A stretch of 11,571 nucleotides of DNA from Rhizomucor pusillus (lineage: Eukaryota > Mucoromycota > Mucoromycetes > Mucorales > Lichtheimiaceae). The stretch covers positions 1 through 11,571 of the forward strand of contig FWWN02000127.1 in NCBI GenBank assembly GCA_900175165.2. Reading direction: 5' to 3'. The notes beneath the pieces were generated by a model that worked only from the letters and a program-made list of their open reading frames with translations, was not told the origin of the DNA and made no database searches. Positions within the stretch are counted from its first letter, which is position 1. Every line of letters begins with the position of its first letter. Position numbers and translations under genes: made by a program. Of the stretch, positions 1 to 7,619 are shown one piece after another.

Positions 1-848
1 TGCAAAGCACCATCACGCACTTACTAGTTTCGTCACCCAAGTATGTATAACATCCACCGTTCACCCAATTATGACACGTATCAAACCATTCTTTCTAGTT
101 CTCCCTCTTCCCTCGCTCTCTATGTTTCTTACCCTCTCCATGTATACATATATGTAACCTGCTTCGAGAATGTGCGTGCCTCCCAATATAAATGCTACGT
201 AAAATATACTTACTCTGCCAGCTTTTCCTGCATTGCGCCCCATTGATCAGTGGTTTGCTGAAACATAGCCTGGATTGCCGCATCTTCCGAATCGTTTCCT
301 GTTGCTGTATCATTGGATGATGGTTCTATGGACTCTTGAGTAGAAGATTGTGTGGTTGATGCCGCTGGTGAAGGTTGCTCTTGCGGTTGTACTCGCTGTT
401 GCTTGTAGTTCAGACTCATGTTGCGTCCAGCAAAGCGTTCAGGCCCTCCAGGAGGCCCTGCTTTCATACCGGGACCAGCTGCGGCAGCTCCTTTCCCATC
501 CGCAGGCAAAGCACCTAGGACATAACGCTGTGCTGTGCCTTTGCCTGGCCGCGAAGCCGGTAAACGTCGGACAATGATGGATGTATTACGTGGTACTACG
601 AAAACATCGTCCTTATACTCTACAATCAAGCATTAAACAAAGCGCAATGTGTATAACCTAACGCAATAACTACCTTCGTCCGTCTGTGCATTGTAAATGG
701 CTAGATCAAAATCTGTGCATCGAGCCAATTTCTTTGCGCGAATGATCTCTCGCTTTACATCAAAGACAGTCGCACCTGGGCCTTCAAAAGTAAAGACATC
801 ATAGTCTGAATCTTTCGCAGCTTTGAATTTGTAGTAGATCACGGACAT
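1..848 (-). CDS. MPE1: MPE1/RBBP6-type cleavage and polyadenylation factor, N-terminal part (3' end beyond window)
   Basis: This is the start of a DWNN-domain protein. In fungi, Mpe1 is a nuclear subunit of the cleavage and polyadenylation factor that forms mRNA 3' ends. Exons seen are 848-674 and 619-214; the 54-bp intron 620-673 (GTAGTT...TGTAG) joins ...QTDE to EYKDD.... Residues about 3-78 form the ubiquitin-like DWNN domain, starting MSVIYYKFKAAKD and ending in NTSIIVRRLPASRPGKG. The DWNN domain sits at the extreme N-terminus in this family, so the ATG at 848 is the natural start; it follows a CT-rich leader. After it comes a Gly/Pro/Ala-rich, then a Ser/Thr/Gln-rich linker to residue 193. 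A strong GTAAGT donor at 213 opens a second intron. The zinc knuckle and RING finger expected next are not visible in the remaining 213 bp, so they must lie beyond the left edge. Identification is strong; the gene is incomplete here. Confidence 0.92.
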
Positions 849-1367
849 GAGAAATGTGCTAGAAGGAAGAAGCTGGCAGGCAATTTCCGAGAGCTGCGGT
901 CATCTTAAGGTCCGCGTTAAAAAATCATTGGATGGCTCTATTTCGAGAAATCCACAGTGAATGGCTTACCTACAGATTATATGAAGTCTGTTGAGAGCGC
1001 AAAAATTGTGGTATCTTCAAAATTGCAACAAATTCCTGGTAAATATCACATAACAAAATCCAAGAGATTGTATCAGAGCTTTGAACTGAACCCACGATTT
1101 TTATCTAGCATGCACCAAGTCGGTTGCTTAACAATGAACATTAGGTCGAGCTGCTGCTATGTATAAGAGAATTGGACGCTTGTATACAGAAAGTAGCATA
1201 GCTGCAATATCCGCTGTGGCAATCAGTGTAATCCTTACGAGATGAAATGGGAGACTGACTCGTTCTGTTACTGTACATGGTTTAGAAAGTATGGATGTCA
1301 GGACTTGAAAAATAAAGAAAAAAAATGAAAGATAATGTAGTACAACAAAAACGGTTTACAATAATGC
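849..1367. other. Intergenic: MPE1 upstream region and MFS gene 3' flank
   Basis: No supported gene lies here. On the minus strand, the bases just before the MPE1 start are pyrimidine-rich (849-875), a common fungal leader. The other end is the 3' flank of the MFS gene, which becomes T-rich on the minus strand at about 1302-1333, consistent with a polyadenylation region. A 69-codon plus-strand reading frame (957-1166) has no recognisable domain. Confidence 0.6.
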
Positions 1368-3578
1368 TCAGACACGTTCATTATGGATATTGCTATTAGT
1401 AAAAAGAGTAGGAATCGAAGTTTGCGATGCAGGCGAAGGAATAGTTATGACTTGGATTTGATCTGCGTTGTGATTTCGATTGATCAGCTGCCGTCGATCT
1501 CCTCCGGTGTAAATGTAAGCAAACGGAAAGCAGACAACAAACATCATGCTTAGGATAAAGCACAACCAAAAGAATCCAATGGAAGCGTACATAAATCCAG
1601 CCAATATAGGACCGAAACACATGCCTTCAATTAAATCCGAAAACATGTGTAAATATACGAGGCAAGTATGAAAAGTAGGACACATAAAAACGAAAGTTGA
1701 TGTTTACCTGTGCCATATGCAGCGTTAAAAAGACCGTAACTTCGCGCGAGGCCGTCCTTTTTGCTGGTCGATTTGTTTTCGTTTGCGACGACTTGAGCGA
1801 TCTCTGGAAAAACGGGTGCCTGGCAGCCTGCCATGGTGGTACCACCAATAATGAGTATTAACAAGAGCGGCCAGAACGGTGTATTCTTATCTGGTAGGCC
1901 GATAGCTATGCAAGCTGGCGTGACAAGTGCAATGGATACTAGTGCAACAATCTTTGGTCCATACTTGTCGCAGAACCATCCAGCGACTGCACTTGCAGCG
2001 ATGCTCGGTACCATGTAAGCTAGAAGAATAAGACCGATAGCAGCTTCGTCAAAATGCCACTCGGTAGCAAGGCGCATCGACAATGTTGACTAAAATCGGA
2101 AGCCAAAAGCGCACGCTTACTATGTGAGTAACTTCCAATATATATTAGGTGACAAGTCTTTACCTCGAAGGAGCTCATGACCGCTGCAACGACCAACGTT
2201 ATATGCAACGAGACAAGCAGTCGAGGTCGTCGTAAGAGTTTGCTAACAGTGACCTGGGAATCATTCGTTTTGGTATGCGTGTTTTCATCGTTATGGTCAC
2301 CGCAGTGGCTACAGCTGCTGCTTATATTTGTATGCGTCGTTGAGATTTCAGGCGAAGGATGCTGCTGTGTTGTATTATTTCCGTTCTGCGCTTCGGTGTC
2401 TGGCTTGATGAACCATTCTTTGGGCGAATGACATCGTTCCACAATAACGAGGCGCATGAAAAAGTCGAGGCCGCAAAGAACCATCGAAGCAATGAAAGGT
2501 GCTTGATGACCTAGCCTGGCATATAGAACTAGACATCCGGCTCTCGATTGAGAAATCTTTGCTTGTGCATTTCAAATTCAATCGACTTACCTCCTACAAT
2601 AACAGCAAGCAAGAATATCGATTATTATTTCAGTCTTTGCACTTGGAAGTACAGAATGAGAATTTCCACATTCGACATTTACCTCCAACAGGTAACCCGG
2701 TAACTAAGCCGAGGGGATAGAAGCCCATGAGTTTCCCCATCTGTAGGCCTAAAAGATAGTATGTCAGTCTTTTATCCGATTTTTCTTCACGTCTTTACTG
2801 CGCAGTGCTTAGGGTTTCTTTTACCTAGTCGACTTTCTGGCCAATTGTCAGCTATCAAACATAGAGACATTGTCCAGACGCATGCGTTCGCTACACCCTG
2901 CAGAAATCGCGCTAGGAGTAACATCCAGTATGCGATAGCAAACATGAACATGATGTTGGCGGCTATGGATGCTGATATGCCAAGCAGCATCGGAATACGG
3001 CGTTGTCGTATTTTGTCGCCTAACCAACCGAAAAGTGGAGATCCAACTGCAGAAGATGAAAGAATTAGCCAGCAGTAAAGAGTCTCCTCTGGATCTCAAA
3101 AATACCTAAAAGACCAACTGCATACAGCGCGACCAGTATACCAGTTTCTCTTGATGTCTCAACTGAGGACTTGCCTCCAAATGGTGAAGATGCCGTTGCT
3201 TCCATTGTTGATGATACGTTTTCGTTATTGTCATGGTTGATACGGCTGATGATGAATGGTGAAAGAGGAAACAGGATCGAATGAACAAATGTCTGTTCAA
3301 AGCCAGGAACGGATTGATGAGCTTGCGTTAAAGACGACACGATAGTCATATACTCTATTTACGCTCGTAAATAATCCAATGGCTGCAGTCGCAAATATGA
3401 ACTGATCGGAGGCCCGTATGCTTAAAAAGATGGGACGACTTTCACTGCTGATGATCTTTTCTAATTTGGATGCAAAACTCTGTTTTTGCACCGCTTGTAC
3501 ACTCGGTTTTTTCTCCTTCTTTCCACTTTCTGTAAAGGCAGGTGCAATAGCTCCTACAGCGTGAGTACGTAGCGGCAT
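1368..3578 (-). CDS. MFS transporter, SLC18 (vesicular amine)-like / DHA1 type
   Basis: A 565-residue twelve-helix major facilitator, probably an H+ antiporter moving organic cations or drugs; substrate unknown. Exons (minus strand): 3578-3363, 3292-3106, 3046-2825, 2748-2683, 2593-2591, 2528-2164, 2089-1708, 1624-1368; all junction phases agree. TM1 is about 57-88. A polar 30-residue loop with an NVS glycosylation sequon separates TM1 from TM2, as in vesicular amine transporters. Motif A follows TM2 (GWLGDKIRQRR, 141-151) and has a counterpart in the second half (GWFCDKYGPK). A motif C-like glycine run ends TM5 (GLVTGLPVGG). A His/Asn/Ser-rich central loop (about 265-310) joins the two six-helix halves. 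I chose the ATG at 3578 because it follows a CT-rich leader (3579-3604) and a TATATA element; the frame is open to an ATG at 3689, which would add 37 residues. Family call strong, subfamily inferred. Confidence 0.9.
2591..2593 (-). other. Putative 3-nt microexon (GAG) in the MFS gene
   Basis: On the minus strand, an acceptor (TTATTGTAG, ending at 2594) is followed by GAG and then directly by a consensus donor GTAAGT (2590-2585). Including GAG turns the join into GGA GTT, giving PVG-G-V-LYARLG and restoring the double glycine that ends MFS motif C. Skipping it gives PVG-V-LYARLG, also in frame. The flanking introns would be 2594-2682 (89 bp) and 2529-2590 (62 bp). The alternative reading is a zero-length recursive splice site (GAG|GTAAGT) inside one 154-bp intron. 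Confidence 0.6.
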
Positions 3579-4228
3579 AAGTAGATACAGGGAAAGAAGG
3601 AAAAGCTTTAGTGTTTTGTTATTTGCCACTTGATATATAAGGAGGAACGAAAAAAATGAGGAGCGCGCCAAGCTAGTAAACTTTCTCAAACTACTCTTTT
3701 CGATGAACTAAGGGGACAAGCAGGAGGATCCAGAGTTGGAAAAGGGGTTGACTGCTCCACCATTCTTGGTTCTCACGTTCGGTTTTGCAGCTTCTCCAAC
3801 CTTCGGTCAGTCAGAACACTGGGCATATGAAACATGACTAATTGACGTTGGTGTCAACATATTACAGAAGTGTGGTACAATCCAAGCTTATAGTAGATGA
3901 CAATCAAAACATGCTAAAGTAATCCATGTAAGAATATCGCGCAGAGCACCGTTTGATAGAAAGGAGTAAAGGGATAGTTTGATGTACCGCTTCGAAATGC
4001 AACAAATCGGTTCGTTTAGGCTTACTCGGCCCGTTTAATCTATATCCTAGAATTGACCCGATCATCCTGCGACTGTCTGATCCAAGGAGGAGCTGATCGC
4101 TGTTTAGACAGTGGATGATCACTTTAGCTGAGCGGTTCCTGCAAGTGGACGATCTATAACTGTCGTACTTCCATGGACGATACTCATTACATTTTTTTAA
4201 AGTTATTCTCTACATATAATGCGTGCTT
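3579..4228. other. Intergenic between MFS gene start and carrier gene end
   Basis: About 650 bp with no supported gene. It holds the MFS promoter side (TATA-like element, CT-rich leader) and the 3' flank of the mitochondrial carrier gene. The flank has an A-rich AATAAC-type element on the minus strand near 4204-4209, a weak polyadenylation candidate. A 72-codon minus-strand frame at 3904-4122 resembles nothing I know. No tRNA-like structure or repeat was noticed. Confidence 0.55.
3633..3640 (-). promoter_or_regulatory. Possible TATA box of the MFS gene
   Basis: The minus strand reads TTATATAT about 55 bp upstream of the ATG at 3578, followed by a pyrimidine-rich tract (3579-3604) of the kind often found between TATA and start in fungi. 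It is short, so chance occurrence is possible. Confidence 0.35.
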
Positions 4229-5540
4229 TCAGTTGTCCAGGAATTCCATCATGACTTCATAGACGTAAAATGTCACAGCATTGACGGGGAACGCGCGCAG
4301 GATTGTTGGTCCAACGCCGCGAAAAAATACACCTGCACCGTCAGTTTTATAAGACCGGACAATGCAATCCCGTATAGAGGCATAAGGTCGTGCATCTAAA
4401 ATTGCTGAGCACGACGCGGTATTTGATCGCATGTTAGTACTTGGACACGTCGATGATGATAACGGTGTCGGCTCGGCTCCAGCGATAGCAGTCGTGTGTA
4501 ACATCCGTTGTTGCTTTGTTGTGGAAAGGATTGCCGGTGCCGGTGTGGAGAAGGTGGCATTGGATGGCGAAGGCTTCGACGGAACCACCTGCATCTGTAG
4601 TCTGGATTTGACAACGTCGATAGGGTAGATAGACGTCCACGACAGAGCCCCTGCTGCACCTCCTGCCAGGAGCAACTTCCATGCATTGGAACCACATGTG
4701 TTTTGCGTCTGATCTACCTCGAGGAGCCGCTTCATGCCCTCGTACACCCAAAAGTAAATACCATAACTAGGTGCATCTCGGATAATTGTGATCCATCCTC
4801 CCTGGTAGAACCCTATATTCGAAATACAAATTAGCCGAAGAAAATCAAGCAGGAGGTAGCAAAGTTTACATCACACAGTACCTCGGATTCCATTTCTAGA
4901 GAATATCTCTCGTGTAACTTGCCACGAGCTCTTGGGAGTAACTGAAACTTGTGCCTGGATTTTCACCAGATCGGTGGGAGTTGAAAAGAAAAAGCTTGCG
5001 ATGCCGGCGCCGCAACCAGCCAAGTAGACCTGGCCTAGAGTGGGTTCAAAGTCTGCATTATTGTCAAAAGCTGAAGATGGCTGGTGCTGCCGCTCGAACG
5101 CGCGTAAAAGCCCGCCATAGGATACAAATAGAATGGCATTGAGGCCGGCTAAACCCATGACTGGTGCAAGCACGCCCTTGAACAAGGCACCAAACTATAT
5201 AGCTAGAGCATTAAATTCTCTCTGCATAAAGTCTCCCTGCACACTCATATCGAGATTGGATCGATATACCTACCCCTTCGTATTTAACCATCTTCTTAAA
5301 TGTTTGCCAGGCTCTGGGTGATGTCCTGCTATCCAATGCCGCTGCTGCTGTTGGCATTGCTGTCGTCGCAGCGTTTGAAGCCTGGAGACGGGTCTACATT
5401 TATAGTTCGTATACATTATCATTGCGTGCAGTCTCTATCCTACTTTTCTTCACCTTCAACACATCTAATGGACTGCCAACGATGATGCCGGCGGCGCCGC
5501 TGACCCAGCCTATAGCTTCTTTGTCAGATCTCCTGTCCAT
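4229..5540 (-). CDS. Mitochondrial carrier family protein, SLC25A45/47/48-like
   Basis: A 367-residue inner-mitochondrial-membrane solute carrier with three repeats of two helices. Exons (minus strand): 5540-5454, 5393-5274, 5194-4882, 4812-4229; introns of 60, 79 and 69 bp; phases agree. The carrier signature PxDxxKxxxQ occurs three times: SPLDVLKTRLQ (24-34), TPTDLVKIQAQ (141-151) and YPIDVVKSRLQ (236-246). TLRDxPxxGIYFxxYEG-like (IIRDAPSYGIYFWVYEG) and GVFFRG...RAFPVNAVTF segments closely match the animal SLC25A45/47/48 group, recalled as handling amino-acid or methylated amino-acid related substrates. The substrate here is not deducible. Length exceeds the usual ~300 because of a 68-residue Ser/Thr/Pro/Ala-rich insert (249-316) in the third matrix loop and a smaller Ala/Thr-rich insert (35-56) in the first. 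The start at 5540 gives a short N-terminus leading straight into helix 1, normal for the family. Confidence 0.93.
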
Positions 5541-6368
5541 AAAAATTGTCCGCGATGGAAGTTTCGGTTACCTGCGACAAAGTCATTAAAGCTCTCAGCT
5601 GAATAATCGTACTGCGTTAGGAGAACAAGTCTGAAAGCTCGCCGATCACAACTTGGTTCTTACCCATTCCGTGGAGACCTGAGTCTTATTGCCCCGCTTT
5701 TCTTAAAATCAAACACGACCTTGGCATCAAAACCAATGTCCACTTTTGGAGTTTGGCAGAGAAAACAGACACCAATCTAAGGATTGGGCCTTCGAAAGTT
5801 TTTAGATATTCAGTACCTGACGCAAGGAAGGCTCCACCAGGTCTGCAGATAAAGAGGAAAATTTACTCTTATGGACCAGGCATCTATATTCCATGATTAT
5901 TGATGTCTTTGCATGACGCAAGGAGCGTCCAACAGCTGTTTTAGATAATACAAAGAATTCTAAGCATAATCATCAGGGTATATCTTCAACTGCATGCCTT
6001 AGAAGCTGCTGAATACGGTACCTGAACGTGACCATTCAGGAACTGATCTGATTTTTTACGGATAATTTTTACAGTACAGTGCCTGAGATACTGTTTAATG
6101 CTAGCTGCTTTATCAAACTGCTCATCTCAGATCGCGGAAATTAGGTGTTGAGTAGTTCTGAACAGGATCTTCGGAAGTGGCAGGTGTTCTACAAGTACGA
6201 CATGTACGAAAGCATTGTCCAATCGATGAATTTTCCTTTCGGGGGACTGCACACGGCCAACTGGGAACCTTGCACTGTGACACAAAGATTCCCGCGGACC
6301 AGTTTTCCCCGGAAATTCGTAGAGGTCCATTTTCCCGCGTCTCATTCTTGTCCTTTGTTTTTCTCATT
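5541..6368. other. Divergent intergenic region between carrier and mutarotase genes
   Basis: An 828-bp spacer serving as upstream region for both the minus-strand carrier and the plus-strand mutarotase. I see no gene in it. Contents: a CT-rich tract just before the mutarotase ATG (6334-6368), a CGG-N11-CCG palindrome, two short perfect inverted repeats (6021-6026 with 6035-6040; 6071-6076 with 6089-6094), and a 10-bp direct repeat GACGCAAGGA at 5819-5828 and 5915-5924. No role is proven for any of these. Confidence 0.6.
6295..6311 (+). promoter_or_regulatory. CGG-N11-CCG palindrome (Zn2Cys6/Gal4-type site) before the mutarotase gene
   Basis: CGG at 6295-6297 and CCG at 6309-6311 are separated by exactly 11 bases, the spacing recognised by Gal4 in Saccharomyces and typical of Zn2Cys6 dimers. 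It ends 57 bp before the ATG of a galactose-metabolism gene. It overlaps a G+C-rich patch, and about 0.2 matches are expected by chance in this spacer, so it is suggestive only. Confidence 0.35.
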
Positions 6369-7608
6369 ATGCCTGTTACGAAGACTTCCTTTGGCGCCGA
6401 TAGTGGCATCGACCAATACACGCTTATCAATGAAAAGAAGACACTTGCTGTCATGGTGCTAAACTACGGCGCCATCATCTCGCATATCCTTGTGCCAGAC
6501 AAGACCGGTCAAGTTCGAGACGTTGTTCTCGGCTTTGACAATTTGGAAAACTATAAGCACCCTCAGAACCCATATTTTGGTGCCGTCATTGGCCGCTACG
6601 CGAACAGGTACGTACGCATTTGAGTGCGAGCTTGTGCATAGTGTTACCATCTCTGATGCGGAACAATGCTTTGTATGCATAAACTAGAATCGGGGAAGGC
6701 AAGTTCAAGGTGAACGACAAAGAGTATCAACTCGCTATCAACAACGGTCCAAATGCTTTGCACGGTGGTCTTGAAGGATTCGATAAGAAAATATGGGATG
6801 TTACAGTTCTTTCAGAAAACCCTGCATCCATCCAACTGGACCTCGTTTCTGCCGCTGGCGATCAGGGTTATCCTGGGGAAATGAAAGTCTCCGCTGTATA
6901 CACTGTCACTGAAGGCAACTCTTTGGAAGTCACTTACAAGGCTACTTCTTCGGAAGATACCATAGCGAACTTGACGAACCATAGTTATTTCAACTTGGCC
7001 GGTGTGGCTCTGAACCCTAGCATTCTCAACACTCAAGTTACAATGACGGATGAAGTCAAGGGCTTTTTAGAGCTGGATGAAAATGCATTGCCCACTGGCA
7101 AAGTGCTTAGCTGGTCTGATGCTGACTACATGCAATTCTCGGCAAGTAGCTTGTTTAGACAGCTGACACAGAAACGATACAAGCTAACTCTGTAAGAGTT
7201 TAGGGCGACAAGGCGGGTACTGAAATTGGCGCTCGAATCGACAAGCTGGCTGGATCCAAAGGCTACGACCATCCTTATGTAATCCATTCGGACTATGTCA
7301 TTGATACTTCCAGCTTGCCGCTCCGAAAGGCGGTGGTCGCCTATGCACCTGAATCGGGTATCGAGCTCGAGTTTTCCACCACTGAACCTGCATTCCAGTT
7401 CTACACCGGCAACTTTATCGCTGACGACGTATTTGAGGGCAAGAAGTCGCAACAAAACGTAAAGATCGGCCACCACGCTGGTTTCTGCCTTGAAAGCTCC
7501 CGTAACCCAGATGCTCCCAACAAGCCCGATTGGCAAAGCAGCGTTTTGCTAAAGAAGGATGATACATACGGTAGCAAGACTGTATTCACATTTGGACTTC
7601 GCAACTAA
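6369..7608 (+). CDS. galM: Aldose 1-epimerase (galactose mutarotase)
   Basis: A 365-residue cytosolic enzyme interconverting the alpha and beta anomers of galactose (and glucose), feeding alpha-galactose to galactokinase in the Leloir pathway. Exons: 6369-6607, 6688-7141, 7204-7608. Expected catalytic residues are present: His105 in NALHGG, His178 in LTNHSYFNLAG (general acid), Glu328 in FCLESSRNPDAPN (general base), plus substrate-binding Asn79-Arg80 (RYANRI) and Asp253 (GYDHP). Length and residue order match stand-alone GalM proteins rather than the Gal10 epimerase-mutarotase fusion of budding yeast. The ATG at 6369 begins MPVTKTSFG and follows a CT-rich leader; the frame is open further upstream to 6177, but that stretch looks non-coding. 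The second intron uses a GC donor. The gene converges on a GH35 beta-galactosidase, whose product it would process. Confidence 0.96.
7142..7203 (+). other. GC-AG intron in galM
   Basis: Exon 2 ends TTC TCG at 7141 and is followed by GCAAGT, the classic non-canonical GC donor. The intron has a CTAAC branch-site-like motif near 7184-7188 and ends TTTAG at 7203. Splicing in phase 0 joins DYMQFS to GDKAGTEIGARI. The nearby GT at 7146 would put the next exon out of frame, and the AGs at 7196 and 7198 lead into TAG, so no canonical alternative fits. Confidence 0.85.
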
Positions 7609-7619
7609 ATGATAGTCTA
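7609..7619. other. 11-bp spacer between convergent stop codons
   Basis: The mutarotase TAA ends at 7608 and the beta-galactosidase TAG (minus strand) ends at 7620. No room exists for two separate 3' UTRs, so each transcript must run antisense into the other's last exon. No AATAAA was seen close by on either strand. Confidence 0.9.

Noticed and set aside
90..140. Possible small MPE1 exon (acceptor GAAGCAG, donor GGTAAG) encoding a Cys/His-containing peptide
   Set aside because: The peptide does not match the Cys-x2-Cys-x4-His-x4-Cys zinc knuckle expected next; the resemblance is superficial.
957..1166. 69-codon plus-strand reading frame between MPE1 and the MFS gene
   Set aside because: No recognisable domain and no splice or promoter context; it lies in the MPE1 upstream region and is of a length expected by chance.
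3579..3689. Upstream start for the MFS protein adding 37 residues with a hydrophobic stretch
   Set aside because: The stretch covers a TATA-like element and a CT-rich leader, and an extra hydrophobic segment before the polar N-terminal tail is not expected in this family.
3904..4122. 72-codon minus-strand reading frame in the spacer between MFS and carrier genes
   Set aside because: No similarity to known families and no continuation through plausible splice sites.
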